DNA of 64,000 nucleotides from Holdemania sp. Marseille-P2844 (GTDB lineage: Bacteria > Bacillota_I > Bacilli_A > Erysipelotrichales > Erysipelotrichaceae), in NCBI RefSeq assembly GCF_900120005.1, contig NZ_LT635453.1:62001-126000 (forward strand), in the 5' to 3' direction. The position numbers and the translations under genes are program-made. The notes under the pieces were generated by a model. The model did not search any database, was not told where the DNA came from, and saw nothing but the letters and a program-made list of their open reading frames with translations. How positions within the stretch are numbered: position 1 is the first letter of the stretch; each line of letters opens with the position of its first letter. Positions 36,259 to 45,642 of this stretch are shown here, piece by piece.

Positions 36259-37035
36259 TTATTTATTGGGAAACTTAATGATAATCCGGACGTCGTTGTC
36301 CGTTTCTGCTTCCTCAGTTTCAATCGCGATCCCGGTGCGGCGAACCATCTCCACCGCCTGGTAAATTGTGTTCACCGCGATTTTAATATTGCGGGCAAAT
36401 CCTTTGAAGACCGGTTTCTTCGCTTCGGTTTTCGGCTGCGGTGCTTCTTTCATGCTGGTGATCAGCTGTTCTGTCTGACGGACGTTCATGCCCTTCTTTA
36501 CGATTTTTTCATAGACTTCCCGCTGCTTTTCCGGCTCCACCGAAAGCAGCGCCCGCGCATGGCGTTCCGTAATCTTACGGGAGGAGATACCTTCCTGAAT
36601 TTCATCCGGCAAATTCAATAACCGCACCTTGTTTGCGATCGTGGACTGGGATTTTCCCATTTTGGACGCCAGTTCTTCCTGCGTCATGCCGGCAGAGCGC
36701 ATGATCTGGATGTACGCCTTGGCTTCTTCGATGGAAGTCAGGTTCTCGCGCTGAATGTTTTCCACTAACGCCAGCTCCGCTAATTTTTGTTCGTCGGCGC
36801 TCATGACATTGCATGGAACTTCGCTGTATCCGGCCAGAATGCAGGCTTTGTAGCGGCGTTCCCCGGCAATGATTTCATACCCGTCTTCGTCTTCCCGAAC
36901 CGTGATTGGCTGGATCAGCCCATTCTCCCGGATCGACTGCGCCAGCTCCATCAGCGCGTCTTCGTTAAATTCCAGCCGCGGCTGGTGACGGTTGGGATGA
37001 ATCTGCTCGATTGATATTTCCCGAACTTCTCTCAT
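36259..37035 (-). CDS. noc: Nucleoid occlusion protein Noc
   Basis: 258 residues of the ParB family: I-H-P-N-R-H-Q-P-R near 12, A-G-E-R-R-Y-K-A near 54 and the HTH (M-T-Q-E-E-L-A-S-K-M-G-K-S-Q-S-T-I-A-N-K) near 118. Location between rsmG and parA, and the missing ParB-type N-terminal tail, mark it as Noc instead of a second Spo0J. Noc binds ATTTCCCGGGAAAT sites, attaches DNA to the membrane and blocks division over the nucleoid. A 13/14 match to that site is at 42501. It follows rsmG by 12 bases. Confidence 0.92.
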   Translation of the reverse strand: MREVREISIEQIHPNRHQPRLEFNEDALMELAQSIRENGLIQPITVREDEDGYEIIAGERRYKACILAGYSEVPCNVMSADEQKLAELALVENIQRENLTSIEEAKAYIQIMRSAGMTQEELASKMGKSQSTIANKVRLLNLPDEIQEGISSRKITERHARALLSVEPEKQREVYEKIVKKGMNVRQTEQLITSMKEAPQPKTEAKKPVFKGFARNIKIAVNTIYQAVEMVRRTGIAIETEEAETDNDVRIIIKFPNK

Positions 37036-37047
37036 AAAAACACTCCT

Positions 37048-37749
37048 TTACAACGGACTCTTTTTGATTTTCGCATAGGCGCGCGGATACTGCGGCGGCG
37101 TGGTTCTGACCTTGCGGTAGGTCAGATTGACGCGCGCTGAGCCGTCCTGCAGATGGACTTCCTCGGCCTTTTCCAATTCCGCGCCCAGAATTTTCGTCGC
37201 TTTTTCCGCCTCGGCTTGTTCTTCAAATCCGGCGGCCCCCTTCATGGCGACAAAGATTCCATTCTTTTTTACTAACGGCAGACACAGCTCCGACAGCACG
37301 CGCAGATTGGCGACGGCCCGCGCCGTGACCAAATCAAACGATTCGCGATGTTCTTTCGCGTAGTCCTCAGCCCGGACATTCAAACATTCGACATTGTCCA
37401 GCTGAAGCTCGCGGCATACTTCCTTGAGAAAAACAACCCGCTTGTTCAGCGGTTCTAAAATTGTGATCTTCATTTGAGGATTCATAATTTTTAACGGCAG
37501 GGAAGGAAAGCCCGCGCCCGCCCCGACGTCGCACAGGTGGACAGCGTCCAGCGCCATGCCGGCAAACGGAACCAGCGAATCATAGAAATGCTTTTCCAGC
37601 ACTTCCTCCCATTCCGTGATGGCAGTAAGATTTATTTTTTCATTCCATTCCCGCAGCAGCTGCGCATACCGCACAAACTGATTCTGCTGAACAGCGGAAC
37701 ATTCGATTTTCTTTTGCCGACAGGCTTCGATAAATTCTTCCCATTTCAT
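37048..37749 (-). CDS. rsmG: 16S rRNA (guanine-N7) methyltransferase RsmG
   Basis: A 233-residue RsmG (GidB). The SAM site D-V-G-A-G-A-G-F-P-S-L-P-L-K is near 73-86 and I-L-E-P-L-N-K-R follows near 97. The N-terminal L-L-R-E-W-N-E-K-I-N-L-T-A-I is typical. It makes m7G in the 530 loop of 16S rRNA. It heads the rsmG-noc segment; in most Firmicutes mnmG precedes it, but here mnmG is 20 kb away. Confidence 0.96.
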   Translation of the reverse strand: MKWEEFIEACRQKKIECSAVQQNQFVRYAQLLREWNEKINLTAITEWEEVLEKHFYDSLVPFAGMALDAVHLCDVGAGAGFPSLPLKIMNPQMKITILEPLNKRVVFLKEVCRELQLDNVECLNVRAEDYAKEHRESFDLVTARAVANLRVLSELCLPLVKKNGIFVAMKGAAGFEEQAEAEKATKILGAELEKAEEVHLQDGSARVNLTYRKVRTTPPQYPRAYAKIKKSPL

Positions 37750-37770
37750 ACTGCATCCTCCGCATGGGTT

Positions 37771-37799
37771 ATTATAGCAAAATTCTCTCCTGTTCTAAA
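37771..37799 (-). promoter_or_regulatory. Promoter of the rsmG-noc operon
   Basis: On the minus strand TTTAGA (37799-37794), a 17-base spacer and a perfect TATAAT (37776-37771) stand 22 bases before the rsmG start. Confidence 0.6.
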
Positions 37800-38220
37800 G
37801 CACTTCTTCCCATGAAATTGATGTTTCATCGTTTTTCATCGCCGGGATTTTGCTTTCTTCTGAAACACGTTATGAGTTTTTACATCAGGAGTTTTCTTTG
37901 ATGAAGAAGTTCTGCCTTCCTTTTCGGATTCTTTTCCGACTGAACTGTCTGATCAAGCGGCGGCAGGAAGCGCTGCATCTGTCTTTTGCGGATGCCGGAT
38001 TGATTTCGATCTGACTTTCGCGGGTTGGCTTCATAAAGCCATTTCCTACAAGGTTTTCCTTTGCGGCCGGACTTTGATCGCAACGGTGAAAGATCTGTTT
38101 TGTTCCTTATACTAAATAAGGAGAAACTGCCGCGGATCGGGAATCCGGTTTGCCTTTCTTCAGCGATTGTGATACCCTGTTTTTAACGGATTTTTTCAGA
38201 GAGGAAAGGAGAAACCACAG
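37800..38220. other. Gene-free stretch upstream of the HAD phosphatase
   Basis: About 420 bases. A 67-codon minus-strand open frame (37880-38083) is very basic and has no ribosome site or domain, so I do not call it. The right end holds the HAD gene's AGAGGAAAGGAG ribosome site. No clear repeat or RNA was seen. Confidence 0.4.
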
Positions 38221-39111
38221 ATGAAGGACAGAAAACCAATCCGGCTGATCGCCAGCGATCTGGACGGCACGTTATATCATGGAGCGCAGGAACTGGGGAA
38301 AATGACGCCGGCCAACCGGGATGCGATCATCCGCTGGAAGGATGCGGGCAATCGGTTTTTGATCGCCACGGGAAGACGGGCATGTACGCGTGAGGAAATC
38401 ATCCGCGATTACGCTGTCGACTGCGATATCATCGCCTGCAACGGCGCCAAGGTGATACTGAACGACCAGCTGTTATGGAGCCGGGAAGTCATGCCGCCGG
38501 AGCTGAACGAGCTGTGCGATTTGTGCGAACCCTTTCGCGATGAACTGGATTTCGTATTGGATATCGACATCACCGAGCGGATCACCTATCAGGCTGACAG
38601 CCTGATTCAAAAGCGATTCCCAGAAGATCTTTACCTGCGGCAGGTCCGCGATTATTTGAACCAGCCGCAAACCGCGTATCCCAATAAGATTTTTATGATC
38701 CTGGCCGATCCGGCAAGGCTCCCATTTTTCCTGGATTACTTCGGCAAACATTTCCAAGGCCGGCTGGCTGTGACCAGCAGCGGTCCGGATCTGGTGGAAA
38801 TGAGCTGTGCAGGCTGCAGCAAGGGAGCTGCTTTATTGGAGATTCTGGATCGGTTAGGTCTGGATCGGAAACAGGCCGCCGCCATCGGCGATGAACAGAA
38901 CGATCTGGATATGCTGCAAAGCATTCCGTATGGCTTCGCGATGAATTCAGCCCGCCCGGCGATCAAAGCTCAGGTTTCTTATTCTGTCGATTCGGTCCAT
39001 GATTTGATCGACGCCTGTCTGCGGTACAATGCGGCATGCGAACAGCCGTCCGCCGCAAATGATCGAAATTTTCCCGAAATCTTTCGATCTTCCCACGCTT
39101 CAATTTACTAA
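38221..39111 (+). CDS. HAD-superfamily (Cof/YidA-type) phosphatase
   Basis: 296 residues. HAD motif I is A-S-D-L-D-G-T-L near 11-18, motif II I-A-T-G-R near 44, the motif III Lys is in C-S-K-G-A-A-L near 201, and motif IV is G-D-E-Q-N-D-L-D-M-L near 222. The C2B cap places it with Cof-type sugar-phosphate phosphatases. The substrate is unknown. AAAGGAG is 9 bases before the ATG. Confidence 0.88.
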   Translation: MKDRKPIRLIASDLDGTLYHGAQELGKMTPANRDAIIRWKDAGNRFLIATGRRACTREEIIRDYAVDCDIIACNGAKVILNDQLLWSREVMPPELNELCDLCEPFRDELDFVLDIDITERITYQADSLIQKRFPEDLYLRQVRDYLNQPQTAYPNKIFMILADPARLPFFLDYFGKHFQGRLAVTSSGPDLVEMSCAGCSKGAALLEILDRLGLDRKQAAAIGDEQNDLDMLQSIPYGFAMNSARPAIKAQVSYSVDSVHDLIDACLRYNAACEQPSAANDRNFPEIFRSSHASIY

Positions 39112-39220
39112 ACAATTCCTCTCGGACTTGTCTCTGGTCTTCAAATTTCAGTCTTTCCCGTAAAAAACGCAGGTCTGTTTTCAGATGCAGCATAGATCGT
39201 AATAAAAGGAAAAAACAATC

Positions 39221-39832
39221 ATGAAAAATAAACTGTTCCGCGCTTTGGCGCTATCCAGCCTTGTTGCCCTGTTCACTGCCTGTCAATCCACACCAACCGC
39301 CACAGCGCCGTTAAGCGTGTCGCCGCACACGCTTTCCGAAGATACCCAGACTCTGCTTGATTTAATGCCGCAAGGGGATTCCACCTTCTTTTTTGATTTG
39401 CACCTCAACGAGACCGTCGATGGGCTGGAAGTTCAGAGCTGGACGTTAAACGCGGATCATCAATGGCAGGAGGAGGCCGGCGGCGGAACCAGCGGGATGC
39501 TTGAACACGACGATAAAATCCTGATGATTCAGGTTTTAGCCGATCAGTCCCGCTTTGCCTGGTCTTGCGGCGGCGTGTCTTCCCCGGGCGTCCCGATTGG
39601 CGAAGACGGTGCTTATTTCACTTCAGACTGGGGAGCACGCGGAACGGATCGTCTGGATGAAACCATCGACGTTCCGTTGAACCAACCGGTGCCGCTGCTT
39701 TTGATACTTGAAAAAGATGGCGGCAGCGATGGACAGCTTTCAATGGAGGTCAACGATCTGATGCAAAGTTTAGAACACCCGGAACAGGTCGATGCCGACC
39801 GGGCTTTGTTGATCACCGTCAAGTTTCGATAA
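39221..39832 (+). CDS. Small lipoprotein of unknown function
   Basis: 203 residues: signal peptide with lipobox F-T-A-C (Cys at 21), a Thr/Ser/Pro linker to about 45, then a compact beta-rich domain with D-S-T-F-F-F-D-L and L-E-V-Q-S-W-T-L. I do not recognise the family. It has its own ribosome site (AAAGGA) and probably its own transcript after the HAD gene. A weak hairpin with TTTT at 40009-40027 may end it. Confidence 0.6.
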   Translation: MKNKLFRALALSSLVALFTACQSTPTATAPLSVSPHTLSEDTQTLLDLMPQGDSTFFFDLHLNETVDGLEVQSWTLNADHQWQEEAGGGTSGMLEHDDKILMIQVLADQSRFAWSCGGVSSPGVPIGEDGAYFTSDWGARGTDRLDETIDVPLNQPVPLLLILEKDGGSDGQLSMEVNDLMQSLEHPEQVDADRALLITVKFR

Positions 39833-40435
39833 AGGAAATTCAGATCATCCATTTTTAAAGAATGAAGATCGAAGGTTTTGGCGTTTATGCCTGAACCTTT
39901 TTTGATGTAAATTGCCAACGCGAACAGGATTTCTTTCTTCTTTCTTCATTAAAAGCACTGTTTCGCACGAAGAAGCAGGTACAATTTTTACAGTAAACCA
40001 GAAAAAAGCCTGGTTCGCCCAGGTTTTAGTACAAAGCAATGTCCGCTTCAGTTTGAAGCATTGCCACAAATTCAGTTGTTTTCCATTTTTGCCAAGTAGA
40101 TTATCCTTGTTCAGCTTATTTTCTATACTGAACATGTTCAATGACTAGAAATAGGACAGTCATTATAAATGTCAAGCTATTCAGTATTATAAAAACGTTC
40201 GCCAAAAAATCCATATCTCTGAAGATATAACTTGTCAGAACGGAGCACAGGAGTAATAATGCAAATATTGCGCTTTTTTTACAGTAAATTCACTCTCATT
40301 CTTTAACATGGGAAATCTGATTTTTATTTTTTAACAACTTATAGATTCGTATCTGTGTATACGCAATCCTTTTGCCAAGCCAGATCTTTTCCGCCTTAGT
40401 AAGCAAGGAAAACATGATCCGCCAGGAAAACAGAA
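39833..40435. other. AT-rich gene-free stretch
   Basis: About 600 AT-rich bases with no credible gene. Two open frames (39845-40141 minus, 39912-40148 plus) overlap each other and have no domains. It contains a perfect 12-base palindrome TGAACATGTTCA at 40129-40140 and a small hairpin at 40009-40023. The base composition differs sharply from the flanking genes, so a decayed insert is possible. Confidence 0.4.
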
Positions 40436-41710
40436 CTATTGCCGCAAAGTATACGTCGCCTGTTGCCGAACTTCCTCTTTTGGAAGCAGCGCCCGGACAG
40501 CGTGCAGTAGTTCAAGTACCCCTTCCCGCTGCCCTTCGTCAGGAAGAGTCACGGTGATCAACGTCAGCTGTGCGCCGCAAATAATCTGGGCCGCAAGCTG
40601 AAGTTCGTCCTTGGACGCATACCAGCCATACCGACAGATGCCCTCACCCGCCTGGAATTCCTCGATGTCCGAGACTTTCTCAAATCCTTGCTCAAAGAAA
40701 ATCGCATCTCCCTGATTGCGGGAAAACCCGATGATCTGCCAGAGCGGACAGAGCGGGTCGCTTCCATCTGTCCATAAATTGATTCCCCGGCCTTGTTCCG
40801 TCTGCTTATATTCATATTTATATTTCCCAGGGAATACAAACTTGACGTTGCCGAAATCCTGCGTGATCCGGTCCCGGCGATACCCGATCTTTGTTTCATA
40901 GCACAGCTCAGGAACCCCTGTCAGATCCAGCGGGTCTTTGCCATCCAGCTGACAAAGCTTGTAGTACGCTTCAATCGGAAATGGCAGCGTTCGGTCCATC
41001 ATCAGCGCCTGTTCCAGATGGGAGAAGATAAATTCGTTGGTCTGCCGATCCAGCTCACTGCGGGAAGACGGCGCGAAATAACAATGCTCCCACAACTGGT
41101 TCAACGCACAGTTCCGGTAATACAGTGCGTCCTTGATCGGATTCTTCCAGATAAAGAACTGATCGGCGAATGACTCGATGCCGTCTTCCAGCTTCTCAGC
41201 CAATGCGGAAATTGAAAATCGACCCATGTGCGTGATGATCGTGCCAGGAATTTCCCGGGGCATATATTGATTCAGATCCCAGCATAAGCACAGGCTGGTA
41301 TATTCATCGTCTTCCATCTGATGAATCGGAATCGTCGTCAGCGTTGCCAGCCAGGGATAAAAATGATCCTCTACCATTTTCTTAAAATCATGGTAGATCA
41401 TATATTCCGCTTCATCCTCAAACAGAATTTCAAGATTCAGCCGATCCGCCAGCGTCTCAATAAAATCAGCGGCCGCTTTGTGCAGCCCCGGTCCGGCCGG
41501 TGTCGTCACGCACTCACCTGACATGATCCAATGATTCATCTCTTCCTGTTGGAATTGAATTTCCAGAATTCCAATCGGGCAGAACGATAAGCTCACGCTG
41601 TTTTCATCCGGAAAAGCCGGGATGTTCCACTGTTCCGCCAAGTCCATAATTTCTTCCCGGACTTCACTTACATCCTGAATCTGAGCCTCAAACGAAAGTC
41701 CAATACTCAT
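40436..41710 (-). CDS. Hypothetical protein, 424 residues
   Basis: A soluble, acidic protein without signal peptide or membrane segment. Trp and Tyr are frequent, and the body reads like an alpha/beta protein with no catalytic motif that I recognise. The N-terminal third (about 1-75) may be a separate domain (S-V-S-L-S-F-C-P-I-G-I-L-E-I-Q-F). The ATG at 41710 is chosen because GGAGG lies 7 bases upstream; a TTG at 41716 is within that spacing. No neighbour suggests a role. Confidence 0.65.
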   Translation of the reverse strand: MSIGLSFEAQIQDVSEVREEIMDLAEQWNIPAFPDENSVSLSFCPIGILEIQFQQEEMNHWIMSGECVTTPAGPGLHKAAADFIETLADRLNLEILFEDEAEYMIYHDFKKMVEDHFYPWLATLTTIPIHQMEDDEYTSLCLCWDLNQYMPREIPGTIITHMGRFSISALAEKLEDGIESFADQFFIWKNPIKDALYYRNCALNQLWEHCYFAPSSRSELDRQTNEFIFSHLEQALMMDRTLPFPIEAYYKLCQLDGKDPLDLTGVPELCYETKIGYRRDRITQDFGNVKFVFPGKYKYEYKQTEQGRGINLWTDGSDPLCPLWQIIGFSRNQGDAIFFEQGFEKVSDIEEFQAGEGICRYGWYASKDELQLAAQIICGAQLTLITVTLPDEGQREGVLELLHAVRALLPKEEVRQQATYTLRQ

Positions 41711-41839
41711 CGCCAACCCTCCTGTTCTTTCTTTTTCTTATTATAACATATTCCCCACGCCGCATTTCCATCCGCAAAGAAAAGCGAGCTTCCATCTTTC
41801 CCTCGATGTGCCCGCTTGTTTCGCTATGATTCTGTTTTG

Positions 41840-42250
41840 TTATTCAGCCGCACTCTTTCCAATCACAAACGCGTACGCCCGTCCCGGCTGCGGATTTAAT
41901 TCTTTATAGACGCTGTCCACCTCGGTAAAATCATGCACCGGTACATAGATTACATCTTCCCAGGTCAGTTCCGGATTGTGACAGACGAGGAAGTCCTCAA
42001 CCGCGATCCGATGATCATGAACGCCGACGATCGTGATATGATAGGACGTTTCATCTAATTCATTCCAGCCTTCCAATAAGCCCCCCTGCGGCAGCGGATC
42101 TTTATACAGAAACAACAGATATTCCGAACCGTCGCGGCCGCCGTAATAGAAAGAATGTCCGATGAATGTTTTTCCATCCTGTGCCTTGTAGAGAAGCACG
42201 ATGCGCTCAAATTCATCCAGACTGGTTTTGACTCTAAACGTTTCAATCAT
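41840..42250 (-). CDS. Hypothetical protein, 136 residues
   Basis: A small soluble protein with alternating strands (I-V-L-L-Y-K-A-Q-D-G, Y-L-L-F-L-Y-K-D-P, Y-H-I-T-I-V-G-V-H-D). It resembles a small ligand- or protein-binding fold, but no family is recognised. GAGGTGATGA precedes the ATG, a strong ribosome site, so it is very likely expressed. It is 130 bases from the larger unknown gene on the same strand. Confidence 0.6.
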   Translation of the reverse strand: MIETFRVKTSLDEFERIVLLYKAQDGKTFIGHSFYYGGRDGSEYLLFLYKDPLPQGGLLEGWNELDETSYHITIVGVHDHRIAVEDFLVCHNPELTWEDVIYVPVHDFTEVDSVYKELNPQPGRAYAFVIGKSAAE

Positions 42251-42500
42251 TGTTCATCACCTCTTGATTTCAGTATAAATAGCCTGCCCCAAAAGCTCAA
42301 CTATGATTTTTCAGGTTTACTAAACCTTCCTTATTTTACAGAATGGATTTTTTCCCTTTCATTCTTCTGTATTTCAAAGATCGCTTCCCTTTTACAAATT
42401 TCGTTGGTAAGATGGAAGCAGGAATTTGTGTGATTTACGAAAAAAAGTGTGGCTTGCCTTATCATCCAAAGAAGAAGTTAAAGGTTAAAGCGGTCTGATT

Positions 42501-42514
42501 ATTTCCCGGGAAAG
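42501..42514. promoter_or_regulatory. noc-binding site: Candidate Noc-binding site (NBS)
   Basis: ATTTCCCGGGAAAG differs from the published Bacillus NBS palindrome ATTTCCCGGGAAAT only at the last base. It lies in non-coding DNA about 5.5 kb from the noc gene. Weaker relatives occur at 41250-41263 (12/14) and 9298-9311 (11/14), both inside genes. Confidence 0.6.
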
Positions 42515-42625
42515 TGCTTGATTCAAGTTCTCTGACTCTGATTTATGGAATTCAAATAACCGCTGTCCTCAGCACATGTCCGGGAAATTCAAAGAACACA
42601 ACGACTTCGTTCATAAGGAGGAATT

Positions 42626-43444
42626 TTGATGTTCACTTCTGCTCGCAGCGCTCAAGTTGCCGTCAACGGCGATAAGATGAATTATCTAGTCTTTGGAAAA
42701 GGTCCAAAAACACTGGTCATTCTGCCCGGATTAGGCGATGGACTGACCCCGGTTCATGGTCAGTTTCAGGCACTCGCTTTTGCGTTCAGCTACCGACGGA
42801 TTGCCCGGCATTTCAAAGTTTATTTGTTCAGCCGCCGCAATACGCTGCCCCCAATCTATTCCACGCGGCAGATGGCTGCCGATCAGGCGCTTGCCATGAA
42901 AGCTTTAGGCATTAAAGCCGCCGCCGTTCTGGGCGTGTCGCAGGGTGGGATGATCGCCCAGTACCTCGCGATTGATTATCCAGAGCTTGTCAGCCGCCTT
43001 GTTTTGGCCCTCACCACAGCACAGCCCGGACAAACAACTCGCGCCACCCTCCAAAGCTGGATCCACATGGCAAAACAGTCGGATTATTCTGGTTTGATGA
43101 CGGATACGGCTGAAAAGTCTTACTCCGACGCCTATCTCAAAAAATACCGCCGGCTCCTTCCTCTGCTCAGCCGATGGGGGAAACCCCAAACCTTCGACCG
43201 GTTTCTCACGCAGGCTCAGGCTTGTCTTGATCATGACGCGCTGGAAGAAATCCATCGGATCTTTTGCCCGGTCTTCGTGATCGGAGGCGAGTGTGATCAC
43301 ATCGTCGGTGTTCAGGCTTCCCGCGATCTGGCTGAAAAGCTGAACACGGCATCTCTTTTGATTTATCCGGGCTTGGGTCATGCCGCCTATGAGGAAGCCG
43401 GTGATTTTCAACAACGGATCCTTGATTTCTTATCTCACGCATAA
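42626..43444 (+). CDS. Alpha/beta-hydrolase
   Basis: 272 residues. The oxyanion region P-G-L-G-D-G-L is near 32, the nucleophile elbow G-V-S-Q-G-G near 96, the acid in G-G-E-C-D-H near 221 and the His in G-L-G-H near 252, so the Ser-Asp-His triad is complete. The fold is of the lipase/esterase/haloperoxidase type; the substrate cannot be told. A textbook AAGGAGGAATTTTG precedes the ATG, and a long terminator hairpin follows. Confidence 0.87.
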   Translation: MMFTSARSAQVAVNGDKMNYLVFGKGPKTLVILPGLGDGLTPVHGQFQALAFAFSYRRIARHFKVYLFSRRNTLPPIYSTRQMAADQALAMKALGIKAAAVLGVSQGGMIAQYLAIDYPELVSRLVLALTTAQPGQTTRATLQSWIHMAKQSDYSGLMTDTAEKSYSDAYLKKYRRLLPLLSRWGKPQTFDRFLTQAQACLDHDALEEIHRIFCPVFVIGGECDHIVGVQASRDLAEKLNTASLLIYPGLGHAAYEEAGDFQQRILDFLSHA

Positions 43445-43504
43445 CGATCTGCCAAGGTTGTCCCCTCAGATCATCATAGTCTGGCGGTGCATCAGTGCAA
43501 AAGA

Positions 43505-43557
43505 AAGACTCCCCCTCATGCGGATTTCTGTCAATCCGGTTGAGCGAGAGTCTTTTA
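43505..43557 (+). terminator. Long nested terminator hairpin after the hydrolase gene
   Basis: AAAGACTC (43505-43512) pairs with GAGTCTTT (43549-43556), with inner pairs CTCA/TGAG and CGGATT/AATCCG around a 6-base loop, followed by TTTTATA. A-rich sequence on the left lets it also serve the minus-strand lyase gene that ends at 43605. Confidence 0.75.
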
Positions 43558-43604
43558 TACTGCTTTCAATTCTTGATTCTAAGCTGATTTCCTTGACAGT
43601 CCGC

Positions 43605-45632
43605 TTAATAAGCCAGCGTCGTGCCCCACTGTTCTTTATCCAGTCCGGACCAGACGATCACATGTCCCATGCCCTGACGCTCGTTGATCAGCACGGCGTC
43701 AGACGGTCCCATGTAATCCTCATGCGCGATCATCACGGTGAACTGATCGGCGCCCTTCTGGATCACCCAGCCTTCCGCGACCGATTTCGCAAACGGACGA
43801 TCCTGCCGGCTGACCAGACTGACCGGAGCCGGCACCGCGAAGCACGGCGCTTTTTCCCCTTTCGGGTTGAGTGAGAAAATCGTTGTGATCGAAGTGAAAC
43901 CCGCTTCGTTCAGCTCGGTTTCCAACATGACCGACGGCGTCGTCGTATTGTAATGCAGCGACAGCCGCGTGTCCGTCAGCCGGACTTCAGCCTTCTCCGC
44001 CAGCGTCAGCACTTCGCAGTCGCTGTTGTTCAACATCAGTCCCGCCGTCTGCCCTTTTAACATAACCTGAGCATCCGGCGAGAAATGCCAGCGCTGCACA
44101 ATTTTATGCTTATCCTGCGGGTTGGCATAAATCTCGTCATGGACAAGAATCAGATCTTCCCGCAGCCAGACCACCTTCCGGCTGAGCACCGCGCTGCCGG
44201 TTTCCAAATCCATGTAACCTAACGCCGCCCCCTGCGCCAGCCGGAAGCTGCTGGCTTGACTCATCTGTGTGTTCAGCGACCAGGAGCGCTTATGATATCC
44301 CCAGGAACGCTTGCATTGAATTGACGGCTGATCGTCCAGCTCGATGACATTGTGCGCTCTCGGGCCTTTAAACTCATACCGTTCCGGCTTATCGACATAC
44401 GTCAGCCGGCCGCTGTCGCGCACGATATCCTCGCCGCGGTAAAACAGATCGACATGCAGCTTGTCCTCATGGGCATGCCCGCCGCCATGGACGCCGTTGG
44501 TGAAATGCAGCCACGTTTGATCCGCGGAATCATCACTGTGCCAGAAAATATGTCCGCTGTCCGGGAAGATGACGCTTCGCTTGCCGGAGGGGATAGCCGG
44601 CATGTCCGCATACGCCTTCGCCGCTTCCGCGCCCAAATCAAACACACAGTCAAAATCAAACTCCGGATACCCGGCGGCTTTCCAGGCTGGATTGTTGAAG
44701 CTGACGGCTGCTTTGGTGATGATGTCGCGCACGTCGATATCGTCGCTGTCGCCCATCGCCATTTCAATCCCATCCGGTTTGCGGTGTTCGACGCAGAAGT
44801 CGATCATTTTCGCCAGCCGTTCATTATATCCAAAAGGCAGCTCGATACCGTTGCGGTCGGCCAGAATCTTCACTTCCAGAAAATCCTGCGCGACCTCGTT
44901 GTGATACATCGTCGATTGTTCCCAATGCACGCCGTCCGGATACACCTGCCGCTGCAGCTGCAGATCCAGCCGGCGCAGCGCTTCCCTGCGCATTTCCTCA
45001 CTGAACGGATGTTCCGGCATCAACAAGGCTGCCGTAAACAAGCCGTGGTTTTCCAGCACGCCCCAGTTGGAAATGATCTTCGTGCTGTTCCAGACTTCGG
45101 CGATGAACTTTTCCTGCTCGAGGATTGATTCCTCAAACAACGAACAGAAACTGTCGGTCAGCGCCGGACTGTCGCGGAACAGACAGAAAGCCTTGATCCA
45201 CAGGTTCATTCGGATTCCGGTTTCCAATGTCCGGCAGGCGTTGGCACAGTCCGGATCGCGCAGGTTGATCTGGCAGATCCAGCTCTTGCATTGTTTGACG
45301 AACGCCTCGGCGTATTTCTCATCGCCGGTCAGCACATACGCCTGTCCCATCGTGATCCAGAAATGATGGCGGTTAAACGCAAAGATCCATTCCGGGTCAT
45401 CCGCCGGCTGATGCAGCCAGTTGATTTCCTTTTCAAACACGACCGGAATTTCCGTGTATTCCATATCCCAGCGCAGATCGAAACGGAAGCTCTGTGCGCA
45501 GGCTTCGTCCGCCCGGGCGATGATCTTGTCAATCTGATCCTGCGCGCAATGGGTTAGAACATAGTCCTTCACCGCCGCGGTGTCATTGACAAAAAATTGT
45601 TTCTTCTGTGCAAAAAATTCGCTTTTCTTCAT
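43605..45632 (-). CDS. Heparinase II/III-family polysaccharide lyase (oligohyaluronate-lyase-like)
   Basis: 675 residues with no signal peptide, so cytosolic. The N-terminal alpha-toroid domain (about 20-370) contains F-N-R-H-H-F-W-I near 80, N-W-G-V-L-E-N-H-G near 195 and M-Y-H-N-E near 251. The C-terminal beta-sandwich domain begins with the family motif G-G-G-H-A-H-E-D-K-L near 395. Cytosolic members beside an unsaturated uronyl hydrolase, as in streptococcal hyaluronan clusters, cleave imported glycosaminoglycan oligosaccharides. It follows the GH88 gene by 10 bases. The exact polymer is not known. Confidence 0.85.
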   Translation of the reverse strand: MKKSEFFAQKKQFFVNDTAAVKDYVLTHCAQDQIDKIIARADEACAQSFRFDLRWDMEYTEIPVVFEKEINWLHQPADDPEWIFAFNRHHFWITMGQAYVLTGDEKYAEAFVKQCKSWICQINLRDPDCANACRTLETGIRMNLWIKAFCLFRDSPALTDSFCSLFEESILEQEKFIAEVWNSTKIISNWGVLENHGLFTAALLMPEHPFSEEMRREALRRLDLQLQRQVYPDGVHWEQSTMYHNEVAQDFLEVKILADRNGIELPFGYNERLAKMIDFCVEHRKPDGIEMAMGDSDDIDVRDIITKAAVSFNNPAWKAAGYPEFDFDCVFDLGAEAAKAYADMPAIPSGKRSVIFPDSGHIFWHSDDSADQTWLHFTNGVHGGGHAHEDKLHVDLFYRGEDIVRDSGRLTYVDKPERYEFKGPRAHNVIELDDQPSIQCKRSWGYHKRSWSLNTQMSQASSFRLAQGAALGYMDLETGSAVLSRKVVWLREDLILVHDEIYANPQDKHKIVQRWHFSPDAQVMLKGQTAGLMLNNSDCEVLTLAEKAEVRLTDTRLSLHYNTTTPSVMLETELNEAGFTSITTIFSLNPKGEKAPCFAVPAPVSLVSRQDRPFAKSVAEGWVIQKGADQFTVMIAHEDYMGPSDAVLINERQGMGHVIVWSGLDKEQWGTTLAY

Positions 45633-45642
45633 GCTTTGCTCC

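Noticed and set aside
37880-38083. Basic 67-codon open frame
   Set aside because: No ribosome site, extreme Lys/Arg content and no neighbour context.
39845-40148. Two overlapping open frames in AT-rich DNA
   Set aside because: They overlap on opposite strands, have no domains or strong ribosome sites and look like chance frames.
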